The notes: generated from the sequence alone by a model not told the origin. Counted from the stretch's first letter, positions 32,139-40,879 are shown. The stretch: DNA of 43,978 nucleotides from JAAZFF01 sp964405775 (GCA_964405775.1 CAYOPG010000011.1:1-43978), one strand, 5' to 3'. A program made the numbers and translations.

Positions 32139-34013
32139 ATGGGAGCTTTCAAGGCTTACGACATAAGAGGGGTTTACGGGAAGGATTTCACGGCGGACAC
32201 CGTGTACAGAATAGGGCGTGAACTTCCGGAACTTCTTGGGGCAGAATGTGTGCTGGTGGGGCGTGACGCCCGGGAAAGTTCGGAGGAAATCTACGAGGCT
32301 CTTGTGCGTGGCATCACCGACGCGTGGGCTGACGTGGACAACATTGGTCTTTGCACGACGCCAATGACTTACTATTTTACAGGAAGCAGGGGGTATGACG
32401 CGGCGGTGATGATAACCGCGTCGCACAATCCCAAGGAGTACAATGGGCTGAAGATATCCCGCAAGGGCGCAATCCCTGTAGGTTCTGATTCTGGGCTAAA
32501 AGATCTTGAAAGGCGCGTCTCTGGCCCTGCCAGACCCCCTGAAGAGCATAAGGGCGATGTTCGCAATCTTGATGTGCGCAGCGAGTACGTGGACTTCCTG
32601 AGGCGGAACATGCCTGATTTGTCGGGACTCAAGGTCGTGATCGACTGCTCCAACGGAATGTCCGGGCTTGTTGCACGCGATGTATTCTCTAATTCCAAAG
32701 CCGAAATAGAATACATGTTCGAGGATCTCGACGGCACATTCCCCAATCATTCCCCGAACCCGTTGGAGCCTGCTGCTACAGAGGCGTTGCGTAAAAGAGT
32801 GCTGGAGACGGGCGCGGATATAGGCGTTATTTTTGATGGCGATGCTGATCGTGTGATGTTTGTCAACGAGAAGGGTGACTTTGTGCGTCCTGATTTGGTT
32901 ACGGCATTGCTCGCCCGTTACTACCTGTCGGTTGAGCCCGGCTCCGCCATCCTCTGCGACATCAGGACATCGCGGGGCGTGACGGATGAAATCCTGCGCT
33001 GTGGCGGCGTGCCTCACTTGTGGAAGGTAGGCCATGCGTTTGCAAAAATCAAAATGCGCGAAATCAACGCCATCGCGGGCGGCGAGCTTGCGGGACACTA
33101 TTATTTCCGCGACTTCTATTGCTGCGACGCAGCACTGCTGTGCAGCGGAATAGTGTTGGGAGTAGTGGCCAGAACGGTGCGCGGGGGAGAGGCGTTTTCA
33201 AGCCTTGTGTCGGATTTCGACATTTATAGCAACTCGGGCGAATGCAACTATACGATTGCATGTAAGGCAGAGGCGATCAAGGCGTTGGGCGAGTGGGCGG
33301 AGGCCGGGGTAAAGCCACTTAGGAAATACGATTTCGATGGTCTCAGGTACGAATGGGCGGACTGGTGGTTCAATATCAGACCATCAAATACTGAACCTTA
33401 TCTGAGGTTGGTGGCGGAAGCGGCGACGCCGGAACTCCTTGCTGATAAAAAGGCCGAGATTGAGAAGATTCTTGAGGGTTTTGCGCAAATGAAAGCCAAA
33501 GACAGTACCGTTTCGGAAAAGGTGTCAAACGTAACGATCCGGCAAGCAGTGTTCGCTGACGTGCGCAGCATATATACGCTTATAAAAGAAAATACCGACA
33601 TGCTGATCGGGCGTTCCATAAGCGATGTAGTGCAAAACGTGGATCGTTTTCTGGTGGCCGAGGTCAATGAAGGACTGATCGGTGTGATCGCATTCGAAAT
33701 CCTGCCCGAAATCGGCGACATCACAAGGACTTCGATTGAGCTTCAGTCGGTGTGTGTGAAAAAAGAGTGGCGGAACCAAGGGGTTGGGAAAATGCTTGTC
33801 GAAGCACAAATCGAGCGGCTACGCCCCATGAAGGCCTACCAGATTGTGGTCCTGACATTCGCCGAGGAGTTCTTTTCGAAGCTAGGGTTCCGCTTAGTGC
33901 CTAAAAGCACACTGATGCATAAACTCTACATGGGTTGCGTTAACTGCACAAAATACGAATCGCCTTTTACGTGTCCGGAAAAGGCGATGGTGTTGTCGCT
34001 GCCGCAGGATTGA
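32139..34013 (+). CDS. Phosphohexomutase fused to a short N-acetylglutamate-synthase-like GNAT domain
   Basis: A 624-residue two-domain protein. Residues 1-450 are a complete phosphomannomutase/phosphoglucomutase: active serine in TASHNP (93-98), metal loop DGDADR (233-238), sugar loop GGELAGH (314-320) and phosphate loop RPSNTEP (414-420). After a 15-residue linker comes a GNAT acetyltransferase (464-624) with acetyl-CoA loop RNQGVGKML (545-553), VVLTFAEEFFSKLGF, and a terminal MHKLY..C..C with C612 and a following EKAM (C600, C603, C612). That ending is typical of short N-acetylglutamate synthases (ArgA-type). The frame is unbroken and both active sites look intact. It probably has dual activity, or the GNAT part acts on a sugar. 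A G-rich ribosome-binding site precedes the ATG. Confidence 0.88.
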   Translation: MGAFKAYDIRGVYGKDFTADTVYRIGRELPELLGAECVLVGRDARESSEEIYEALVRGITDAWADVDNIGLCTTPMTYYFTGSRGYDAAVMITASHNPKEYNGLKISRKGAIPVGSDSGLKDLERRVSGPARPPEEHKGDVRNLDVRSEYVDFLRRNMPDLSGLKVVIDCSNGMSGLVARDVFSNSKAEIEYMFEDLDGTFPNHSPNPLEPAATEALRKRVLETGADIGVIFDGDADRVMFVNEKGDFVRPDLVTALLARYYLSVEPGSAILCDIRTSRGVTDEILRCGGVPHLWKVGHAFAKIKMREINAIAGGELAGHYYFRDFYCCDAALLCSGIVLGVVARTVRGGEAFSSLVSDFDIYSNSGECNYTIACKAEAIKALGEWAEAGVKPLRKYDFDGLRYEWADWWFNIRPSNTEPYLRLVAEAATPELLADKKAEIEKILEGFAQMKAKDSTVSEKVSNVTIRQAVFADVRSIYTLIKENTDMLIGRSISDVVQNVDRFLVAEVNEGLIGVIAFEILPEIGDITRTSIELQSVCVKKEWRNQGVGKMLVEAQIERLRPMKAYQIVVLTFAEEFFSKLGFRLVPKSTLMHKLYMGCVNCTKYESPFTCPEKAMVLSLPQD

Positions 34014-34015
34014 GC

Positions 34016-35071
34016 CTACTCGAAACCGACTGTCTGGCCGCGTTCTGCCGACGTGAAGACCGCTTCCATTAGCTTCATGCAACGCATAACTTCGCTGAGC
34101 TTGACGATTATTTCGGCCTTGCCTTCGATAGTCGCTATCACGTTGTGGTAGAAGTCGTGTATGTCGCCATGCACCGGTTCGAGAGGTTGCTTGTGGATAG
34201 TCGCGTCCGTGCGCGGTGCCATGGTTTTTGTAAGGCCTGCTGCGGTGCGAATCGGCACTGCATCGTTCTGAGTCCAGTCGGTGCAGCGCACGATTTCTCC
34301 GTTTAGACTCCAGTCGCGGATCACTGCCGTGCCGTCGCGCCCTAGCATGTACCATCTCGGCAATGATATGAAGTTGCTTGTACCCACTTCTACATGTGCC
34401 ACGATCCCGTTGTAGAAAGTCAAATCGGCAAAAAAGCCGTCATCGACTAATTCATTTGTCACATTCGTGACGGTTGCGTAAACTTTCTCAAGCTTACCGG
34501 GCACCATCTGAAGTATCTGGTCGAACAGGTGGACTCCCCAGTCGAGTATCATGCCGCCACCGTGTTCTTTCTCCTGACGCCAGTCACCCGGTATTCCGCG
34601 CGAGCCATGAACACGGGATTCGATGCGGAAAACGTCTCCAAGAACTCTACGGTTGAAAATGTCCTTTATGGTGAGGAAATCCTCGTCCCAGCGACGGTTC
34701 TGATGAACTACCAACAGCTTTCCGCTCTTGTGCGACGCATCAATCATCGCTTGGAGATCGGAGGATGACAGTGTGACCGGTTTTTCGCACACTACGTGCT
34801 TGCCCGCTTCTAGAGAACGCACGCAGATATCACGGTGCGAGTCGTTAGGAGTGGCGCAGAGCACGATATCCACTTTGGGGTCTGCCAGAACCTCTTCGAA
34901 ACTGTTATACGGGGTTATGCCATGTGATTTCGCGAATTCCTGCCGTGCTGGTTTGATGTCAAACGAGCCGCAGACGGTCAGGTTGTCAAAGTTAGAGATA
35001 GTCTCGCGGTGCCAGTTGCCCATTCCGCCGAGTCCGACGATCGCAAGATTGAGTTTTCTTTTACTGTTCAT
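34016..35071 (-). CDS. Gfo/Idh/MocA family NAD(P)-dependent oxidoreductase
   Basis: A 351-residue sugar/polyol dehydrogenase. It has Rossmann loop GLGGMG (residues 13-18), the EKP motif (VVCEKPVTL), an HQNRRWDEDF segment common in scyllo-inositol dehydrogenase-like members, and GGGMILDWGVHLFDQIL, which holds the catalytic D..H pattern. It is convergent with the fusion gene (2 bases apart) and has no strong ribosome-binding site. A TAGAAT -10 (complement of 35124-35129) is the only promoter hint. It resembles inositol dehydrogenases in overall pattern, but the substrate is open. Confidence 0.9.
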   Translation of the reverse strand: MNSKRKLNLAIVGLGGMGNWHRETISNFDNLTVCGSFDIKPARQEFAKSHGITPYNSFEEVLADPKVDIVLCATPNDSHRDICVRSLEAGKHVVCEKPVTLSSSDLQAMIDASHKSGKLLVVHQNRRWDEDFLTIKDIFNRRVLGDVFRIESRVHGSRGIPGDWRQEKEHGGGMILDWGVHLFDQILQMVPGKLEKVYATVTNVTNELVDDGFFADLTFYNGIVAHVEVGTSNFISLPRWYMLGRDGTAVIRDWSLNGEIVRCTDWTQNDAVPIRTAAGLTKTMAPRTDATIHKQPLEPVHGDIHDFYHNVIATIEGKAEIIVKLSEVMRCMKLMEAVFTSAERGQTVGFE

Positions 35072-35389
35072 TTTTTGACTTGTAGTTCCAGATAAGGCGT
35101 TTGTTGCGCTCCCGTGATTTTACATTCTACCTTGTACATTAAAAAATAATCCGCAGCTCCGGGGTTTTCCGAAACTTAGACGTGCGGAGGAAAATAGTAC
35201 AACAATGCCGAAGAAGTTGGCAAGAGAAATCACCCGCATCTTGCGTCGCATTTTGACTTATATTTCGGCTGTCCCTTCTCGGTTTTAGTTGTCTAAAACG
35301 GGCAAAAAATATTTTTTTGAAAAAAAATGCGTTTTTCTCTTTACATTTGGTGGGGCAAAGTGTTTAATGGTGTCAATAAAGGGCGGAGA
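35072..35389. other. Intergenic region between a Gfo/Idh/MocA gene and mraZ
   Basis: This AT-rich 318-base stretch holds a TAGAAT on the minus strand, a 27-codon basic frame on the plus strand (35205-35288, MPKKLAREITRILRR at its start), a 7-bp hairpin (GTTTTAG 35282-35288 with CTAAAAC 35293-35299) followed after some bases by a run of seven Ts, and the mraZ promoter. No RNA gene is recognised. Confidence 0.6.
35340..35374 (+). promoter_or_regulatory. mraZ promoter with phased GTG boxes (probable MraZ operator)
   Basis: TTTACA (35340-35345), 17 bases, TTTAAT (35363-35368). Overlapping it are GTGGG (35350-35354), GTGTT (35360-35364) and GTGTC (35370-35374), each separated by exactly 5 bases. 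MraZ in other bacteria binds GTGGG-type direct repeats with 5-base spacers in front of its own gene, so this is a likely autoregulatory site. Confidence 0.6.
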
Positions 35390-35893
35390 ATGTCAGAAAT
35401 AACCATGAACAGTAAGTCCGAGAAGGATGAACCGGTACTGGCAATCAAGCCGATACTGGGGAGGGCAGATCACCGCTTGGATCCCAAGCGGCGGTTCACA
35501 ATACCCTCGGATTGGTTTGAGCGCATGGGCAGGCCTGCACAGGTTTATGCTATGCCTAGCCTGTCGCGAATGCGCTGCCTCGACGTGTTCTGTCCTTCTG
35601 AATTCGACAAGCGCATGGAGTCCTTCCGCACCACTGCACTTTCGGATTCCGCCACATCGCGTTTCACAAGCAGGATTGGCGAGCTCATCAACTGCGTCAG
35701 TGTCGATAGCCAGAACAGGGTCAGAATAAAAGATTCACTGCTTGTCTACGCCGGCCTGGGCGAGGACGTGGTTCTCATTGGCGCGGGATTCCATTTCGAA
35801 GTGTGGTCGCTCGACGCCCGTCCGAAGATCGATGGCAACGAGGCGGACATACTGGAGCAGCTGGCAAACGAAGCATCAACATTTAAATTCTAA
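35390..35893 (+). CDS. mraZ: Transcriptional regulator MraZ
   Basis: A DNA-binding protein of the AbrB/SpoVT fold that regulates the division and cell-wall (dcw) cluster. I start it at 35390 (167 residues), preceded by AAGGG. The longer frame from 35327 runs through the promoter. Two MraZ half-domains are visible, HRLDPKRRFTIPSDW in the first and SVDSQNRVRIKDSLL in the second, with FHFEVWS near the end. The sequence is divergent from the short enterobacterial form but keeps the motif order. It heads mraZ-rsmH-ftsL-ftsI. Confidence 0.9.
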   Translation: MSEITMNSKSEKDEPVLAIKPILGRADHRLDPKRRFTIPSDWFERMGRPAQVYAMPSLSRMRCLDVFCPSEFDKRMESFRTTALSDSATSRFTSRIGELINCVSVDSQNRVRIKDSLLVYAGLGEDVVLIGAGFHFEVWSLDARPKIDGNEADILEQLANEASTFKF

Positions 35894-35908
35894 CAAGGAG
35901 GAACATCA

Positions 35909-36850
35909 ATGCACAAAGCAGTACTCCTGAAAGAGACGATCGAGGGGATGTCACCCCGCTCAGGTGGAACGTATATCGACGGCACCTTGGGCGGAGGCGG
36001 GCATGCCGAGGCGTTGCTTGAAGCCTCAAGTCCAGATTCACGCCTGCTGGGGCTGGATCGCGATCCCGACGCCATAGAGCGCTGCAATTCAAGGCTGCTG
36101 CGCTTCGGTAAACGTTTCACATGCGTGCACTCCGACTTTGCATCTATGAAGGCGGTTGCGTTAGCGAATGGGTTTGAGAATGTTGACGGCATAATGCTGG
36201 ATCTTGGAGTGTCTTCTTTCCAGTTAGATGAACCCGAGCGTGGTTTCAGTTTTATGTCGGAAGGCCCCCTTGACATGCGGATGGACACGACGCGCGGCAT
36301 GACTGCGGCTGAATTTTTAGCTTCTTTTGGTGATGATTGGCGCAGCCTCGCAAAAGTTTTGAGGGAATTCGGAGAGGAGCCTCAGTCCGCCGCGATCGCA
36401 AAGGCAATTATCGCAGAGCAGTTGAAGACACCTACAACTACAACTAAAAAACTCGCAGAAGTTATTGAAAAGGCAGTAGGCGGCCGCCGGGGCGCGCCTA
36501 GGCATCCCGCAACCCGTTCGTTTCAGGCTTTGCGCATCGCAGTCAACCGCGAAAGCGATCAGCTCCGAGATGGGCTGGAAGCCGCTATAGAATTGTTGGC
36601 CATTGAGGGAAGGCTCGTCGTTATATCCTTCCATAGTCTGGAAGACAGAATTGTCAAACACACGTTCGCAGCTCATGAGGGACGAATGGCGTCGCTGCAG
36701 CAGGGTGGCGCGAAATGGGAGGGAGTGTTGCCCGCGGTTGCCAGAGTCACAAAACGGCCAGCGGTTCCTTCAGAACAAGAAATTTCAGATAACCCACGCG
36801 CCCGATCGGCCAAACTCCGCATCGTACGCCGCGTACAAAATCCACGTTGA
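35909..36850 (+). CDS. rsmH: 16S rRNA (cytosine(1402)-N(4))-methyltransferase RsmH
   Basis: SAM-dependent methyltransferase (formerly MraW) that modifies C1402 in the ribosomal P site. The 313 residues have the SAM loop YIDGTLGGGGHAEALL, GLDRDPDAI, the conserved MLDLGVSSFQLDEPERGFSF, PLDMRMD and RSFQALRIAVN, ending with VVISFHSLEDRIVKH. AAGGAGG precedes the ATG. It is second in the dcw operon, 15 bases after mraZ, and 4 bases separate its stop from the ftsL start. Confidence 0.97.
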   Translation: MHKAVLLKETIEGMSPRSGGTYIDGTLGGGGHAEALLEASSPDSRLLGLDRDPDAIERCNSRLLRFGKRFTCVHSDFASMKAVALANGFENVDGIMLDLGVSSFQLDEPERGFSFMSEGPLDMRMDTTRGMTAAEFLASFGDDWRSLAKVLREFGEEPQSAAIAKAIIAEQLKTPTTTTKKLAEVIEKAVGGRRGAPRHPATRSFQALRIAVNRESDQLRDGLEAAIELLAIEGRLVVISFHSLEDRIVKHTFAAHEGRMASLQQGGAKWEGVLPAVARVTKRPAVPSEQEISDNPRARSAKLRIVRRVQNPR

Positions 36851-36854
36851 AAAA

Positions 36855-37271
36855 ATGAATAAAAGAAAGAGAAAATCAACCGCAAAACCAGTCAGACGCC
36901 GCCGCATCGGCAAAGACAACCGTCGTTGGAACGACACGCTCAACGCGTGGTCGCTGCCGGTAAACGTCGCCTTGCTTATAGTGCTTTTCGTCACGGTGGG
37001 TGTGATGTACGGAGTGATACGCAACAGTTGCGAATCGCTCAGCAACGAGGTTGAAAAAGAGAAGATGCGTTATGCAGATCTCATGGATGAGATGCAGCGC
37101 GAGCGGACCAAGTGGGACAACATGAAAACTCCTCGCGATCTGGAGTCCAGACTTCTGAGGCACGGCATAGCGATGGCACCGCATCGCTCGGGGCAGCGCA
37201 TTGTAAGATCCTCCACTTCAGGCTCAAGCGTAGGAGCTGGAACGTCGGAGTACGCCTCCAACAGACAGTAG
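36855..37271 (+). CDS. ftsL: FtsL-like cell division protein
   Basis: A small bitopic membrane protein of 138 residues. A very basic cytoplasmic N-terminus (MNKRKRKSTAKPVRRRR) precedes a single membrane helix near residues 35-58 (LPVNVALLIVLFVTVG). A periplasmic coiled-coil follows (CESLSNEVEKEKMRYADLM), with a Ser/Gly-rich tail. Sequence similarity to known FtsL is weak, as usual. The call rests on topology, size and place between rsmH and ftsI. The frame is open back to 36603 inside rsmH, but the ATG at 36855, 4 bases after the rsmH stop, is the sensible start. Confidence 0.75.
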   Translation: MNKRKRKSTAKPVRRRRIGKDNRRWNDTLNAWSLPVNVALLIVLFVTVGVMYGVIRNSCESLSNEVEKEKMRYADLMDEMQRERTKWDNMKTPRDLESRLLRHGIAMAPHRSGQRIVRSSTSGSSVGAGTSEYASNRQ

Positions 37272-37287
37272 CAAGCGTCACATAGTA

Positions 37288-39006
37288 ATGCGTTTCGCCC
37301 GCGACAAGTTCTGGATTATCGTCTTCGGCCTGTCCGCAACGCTTCTGTTTACCGCCGTTGGATTCAGGCTTTATGACATTCAGATCCGCAAGAATGTAGT
37401 CACAAAAGACCCGACTAAAGGAATGGAATACAGGGAGGTGCTCCCGGCGCGTCGTGGAGGTATCTACGGCCGTGGCGGCAAATCGCATCCGCTGGCAATG
37501 TCTGTTCCACTTTGGAAGGTTTTCGTAGATCCGCAGATGATAGAAGAAGGGCGGCACGGTGACGTCATGCGTGAAATCTGCAAATACGGGGTCTTCGACG
37601 AAACCAGGGTGTTTGAGGCCGTGATGGCGGAAAAAGGCAGGTACCATCCAATAGGCGAGACGATAGACAGGGTGATTGTAGACGACTTCGCCACGAACTC
37701 CGTTCTCAGGCGCTGCGTGGGCAGAGAAAAAATAACTCGTCGCAACTATCCTTTGGGATCTCAAATGAGCCATGTTGTGGGTGTTGTTAACTCCGCGGGA
37801 GAAGCTCTTGACGGTATGGAGAAAGTCATGGACGAATATCTTACCGGCACAAACGGTTTCATCAAAGGGGTTGCAAGCGCAACGCGCCGGGAGATCGTTG
37901 CCAAACGTGAGGAGTACCAGCCTCCAGTTGATGGCTGCGACGTTATTCTTACTCTTGACCAGAATATACAATACATCGTCGAGACCGCGCTCGACGAAGC
38001 TATGACGAATTTCAATGCGCGCGCGGGGTGGGTGATAGTCCAGAATCCTAAAACTGGCGAAATACTAGCCATGGCATCCAGGCCAAACTTCGATCCCAGA
38101 AATTACGGAGCTTCCGATTCTAAAGCCCTCTGGAATCGGGCTATTTTCACGAACTACGAACCAGGTTCAGTGATGAAGGCACTGACATTCGCAGCAGGCT
38201 TAAACGAGGGACTTTACACAACCAACACGCTAATAAATTGTGATCCTGTTTTATATGCAGGTCGCCCCCTTCAGGATCACGTGAGAGGCAACATTACAAC
38301 CACGGTGGCGATACAGAAATCCAGCAACAGAGCTTCTTCACGTGTGGCGATGGCACTTGGTCGCGAGCGTATGGGAAACTATCTGGAGAAGTTCGGTTTC
38401 GGGAGAAAAACAGGCATTCAGCTCCTGGGAGAAGGCACTGGAATCGTGGATCCGCCGAAAAGATGGGGCGACCTTCGTCTTATCCGCATTGGCATAGGGC
38501 AGGGGATCGCGGTCACCGGTTTGCAGCTGGTGTCGCTTTACAGCGCTATTGCAAACGACGGCAATATGATGCGGCCGTATGTCGTTTCAAAAGTAGTCGA
38601 TCCGAATGGCAAAATCGTTTTGGAGAACACTCCCGTGAAGGTAAGTGCGCCAATCACAAAGAAAACTGCACACGACATGGCGTTCATGCTGGGCACTGTC
38701 CCCGAGACGGGCGGCACAGGGAGACGCGCGAAAATTCCGGGATACCGGGTTGCGGGGAAAACCGGCACAGCCCAGATGGCGCTATCCAGTGGAAGGGGGT
38801 ATTCTGCAACAGACTACATAGGATCGTTCTGCGGTTTTTTCCCTGCGAGCGATCCACAGGTCACAATTCTTGTCTCGCTGGAAGCTCCACGCCCCAATTA
38901 CCATGGCGGGACTGTCGCCGCGCCGGTTTTCTCGAAAATTGGCGCCGCTATTGTGAGTTATCTCGAAATTCCTCCAGACGAGCCGAACTCTCTGCCTCGT
39001 TATTAA
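37288..39006 (+). CDS. ftsI: Peptidoglycan D,D-transpeptidase FtsI (penicillin-binding protein 3 type)
   Basis: Septal class B penicillin-binding protein, 572 residues. An N-terminal membrane anchor (about 9-29) is followed by the dimerisation domain (RRGGIYGRGG) and the transpeptidase domain with the three active-site motifs: S294-x-x-K297 (EPGSVMKAL), SSN at 345-347 and KTG at 491-493 (VAGKTGTAQM). No PASTA domain is present. It ends the local dcw cluster: the next gene is on the other strand, so murE, murF, mraY and the rest must be elsewhere. Confidence 0.95.
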   Translation: MRFARDKFWIIVFGLSATLLFTAVGFRLYDIQIRKNVVTKDPTKGMEYREVLPARRGGIYGRGGKSHPLAMSVPLWKVFVDPQMIEEGRHGDVMREICKYGVFDETRVFEAVMAEKGRYHPIGETIDRVIVDDFATNSVLRRCVGREKITRRNYPLGSQMSHVVGVVNSAGEALDGMEKVMDEYLTGTNGFIKGVASATRREIVAKREEYQPPVDGCDVILTLDQNIQYIVETALDEAMTNFNARAGWVIVQNPKTGEILAMASRPNFDPRNYGASDSKALWNRAIFTNYEPGSVMKALTFAAGLNEGLYTTNTLINCDPVLYAGRPLQDHVRGNITTTVAIQKSSNRASSRVAMALGRERMGNYLEKFGFGRKTGIQLLGEGTGIVDPPKRWGDLRLIRIGIGQGIAVTGLQLVSLYSAIANDGNMMRPYVVSKVVDPNGKIVLENTPVKVSAPITKKTAHDMAFMLGTVPETGGTGRRAKIPGYRVAGKTGTAQMALSSGRGYSATDYIGSFCGFFPASDPQVTILVSLEAPRPNYHGGTVAAPVFSKIGAAIVSYLEIPPDEPNSLPRY

Positions 39007-39012
39007 ATGCCG

Positions 39013-39564
39013 TTACAAGCGGCGGATGACTTTGGCGGGTACACCCCCAAGAACGACGCTGTCACCGAAGTTTTTTGTGACTACCGCGCCGGAGGCTACT
39101 ACAACATTGTTGCCAATTGTCACACCGGGATTGATGATTGCCCCGCCGCCGATCCAGACGTTGTCGCCGATAGTTATTGGTTTGCCTAGCTCAACTCCGG
39201 ATGTGCGAGTGGCAGCATCAACGGGATGGGTGGCGGTGTATATACCCACGTTCGGCGCGATGAAACAATTGTCGCCTATCCTCACTTCGCATACATCTAG
39301 AATGATGAGGTTGAAGTTCGCATAGAACTTCTTCCCCACATGTATGTTCGAGCCATAGTCGCAGCGGAAATCCGGCTCGATGAACGTGTCGTCGTGGCAT
39401 GTGCCCAGAAGCTCTTTAAGGATTTTCAGCCTGTCTCCGGCTCTGTCTTCGTGCAAGTCATTGAACTTCTGGAAAAGCATGCGGGTGCGCAGGCGTTCCG
39501 CAACGAGAGCCGGGTCACTTGCGTTGTAAAGCTCGCCTGCGAGCATTTTCTCTTTTTCTGTCAT
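39013..39564 (-). CDS. Maltose/galactoside O-acetyltransferase-like enzyme (LbH fold)
   Basis: A 183-residue acyltransferase with a left-handed beta-helix, acetyl-CoA dependent. The start at 39564 gives MTEKEKMLAGELYNASDP, the standard N-terminus of maltose acetyltransferases. A GTG start at 39591 would lie inside a terminator hairpin. Hexapeptide repeats run from about residue 70 (FRCDYGSNIHVGKKFYANFN), the catalytic histidine is in TATHPVDA, and the end reads GGVPAKVIRRL. The substrate may be a sugar or an envelope glycan. No ribosome-binding site is visible, and the T-tract of the fabF terminator ends just before the ATG. Confidence 0.9.
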   Translation of the reverse strand: MTEKEKMLAGELYNASDPALVAERLRTRMLFQKFNDLHEDRAGDRLKILKELLGTCHDDTFIEPDFRCDYGSNIHVGKKFYANFNLIILDVCEVRIGDNCFIAPNVGIYTATHPVDAATRTSGVELGKPITIGDNVWIGGGAIINPGVTIGNNVVVASGAVVTKNFGDSVVLGGVPAKVIRRL

Positions 39565-39568
39565 TCTG

Positions 39569-39605
39569 AAAAAATTAAAGCGTGTGCCCACTCAGTAGGC
39601 ACACG
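39569..39605 (-). terminator. Rho-independent terminator after fabF
   Basis: An 8-bp perfect stem (CGTGTGCC 39581-39588 with GGCACACG 39598-39605) and 9-base loop, followed on the minus strand by CTTTAATTTTTT. It lies 38 bases past the fabF stop and immediately before the acetyltransferase start codon. Confidence 0.8.
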
Positions 39606-39643
39606 CATGAAAACATACTAGTACTTACTCGACACCTATGCCA

Positions 39644-40879
39644 CTAGACCTTTTTGAAAAGGCCGCAAGCGTTGTGTCCGCCAAATCCGAGCGAGTTGTT
39701 CAGGCAGACTTTGACATCAGCCTCGCGCGCGGTGTTTGGTACGTAGTCCAGATCGCAGTCAGGGTCTGGAGTGGTGAAGTTGATCGTTGGTGGAACCACG
39801 CCGTTTTTGATTGCGAGCGCACAGACGACCGATTCTATGGCTCCAGCCGCTCCAAGCATGTGTCCGACCATGGATTTGGTCGAAGAAACCATTGTTTTGC
39901 GGGCGGCTTCCTCTCCGAGACCTCCCTTGATAGCCATAGTCTCCGTGCGGTCGTTCATAGGGGTGGACGTTCCATGTGCGTTGATGTAGTCGACCTCTGC
40001 GGGGTTTACCTTTGCCTCGGCAAGTGCGTTCTGGATAGCGCGTGCGAAACCGCTGCCGTCCTCCGACGGAGCCGTCATGTGGTAGGCATCGCATGTCTGG
40101 CCTAGTGCCGCGACTTCCGCGTAGATCTTCGCGCCGCGTCTCTTCGCGTGTTCGTACTCTTCCAGAACAAGCACTGCGGCGCCTTCGCCCATGATGAAGC
40201 CGTCGCGATCCTTGTCAAACGGACGCGAAGCGTGTTCGGGATCGTCGTTGCGGCGTGAAAGCGCGTGAAGCGCCGCGAAACCGGCGATGCCGATTGGGCC
40301 GATTGAGGCTTCACTGCCGCCCGCGAGCATCATGTCTGCCTCGCCGCGCTGAATTATGCGCATGGCGTCGCCTATGCAGTGCAGTCCAGATGCACACGCT
40401 GAGACTACAGCGTAGTTCGGGCCTTTCAGATTGTGTTTTATCGCGACCAATCCGGAAGCCATATTCACAAGAGTCTGGGGAATGCAAAAAGGGGATACAC
40501 GCGTGGGACCGCGCTCCTTAAGCTTCAGAATCTCGTTTTCCATGGTTATAATGCCGCCGATTCCGGAAGCAATTATGCATCCCTGGCGGTATGGGTCGCC
40601 TGCTGAGGTGTCGAAACCAGAGTCTTCAACAGCCATCTTTGCAGCGCCAATTGCAAACTGCGAGAAACCGTCGGTACGGCGCTGTTCCTTGGCATCAACG
40701 TATTTGTTAACGTCATATCCTTTGACTTCGGCTGCGATGGTAACGGGGAAGTTGGTCGTGTCGAAGTGCGTGATCTGCCCCACGCCGTTGACGCCCGCCA
40801 CGAGGTTCGACCAGAATGTTTCGAGATCCGATCCAAGAGGCGATACGACGCCCAGTCCTGTGATAACTGTCCTGTGCAT
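39644..40879 (-). CDS. fabF: 3-oxoacyl-[acyl-carrier-protein] synthase II
   Basis: Condensing enzyme of type II fatty-acid elongation, 411 residues. The thiolase-fold catalytic triad is visible: the cysteine in VSACASGLHCIGDA, the first histidine in INAHGTSTPMND and the second in SMVGHMLGAAG. The N-terminus (RTVITGLGVVSPLG) and C-terminus (NNSLGFGGHNAC) are typical. It follows acpP by 146 bases, which contain two hairpins, so part of the transcription may stop before it. It is last of fabD-fabG-acpP-fabF. Confidence 0.97.
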   Translation of the reverse strand: MHRTVITGLGVVSPLGSDLETFWSNLVAGVNGVGQITHFDTTNFPVTIAAEVKGYDVNKYVDAKEQRRTDGFSQFAIGAAKMAVEDSGFDTSAGDPYRQGCIIASGIGGIITMENEILKLKERGPTRVSPFCIPQTLVNMASGLVAIKHNLKGPNYAVVSACASGLHCIGDAMRIIQRGEADMMLAGGSEASIGPIGIAGFAALHALSRRNDDPEHASRPFDKDRDGFIMGEGAAVLVLEEYEHAKRRGAKIYAEVAALGQTCDAYHMTAPSEDGSGFARAIQNALAEAKVNPAEVDYINAHGTSTPMNDRTETMAIKGGLGEEAARKTMVSSTKSMVGHMLGAAGAIESVVCALAIKNGVVPPTINFTTPDPDCDLDYVPNTAREADVKVCLNNSLGFGGHNACGLFKKV

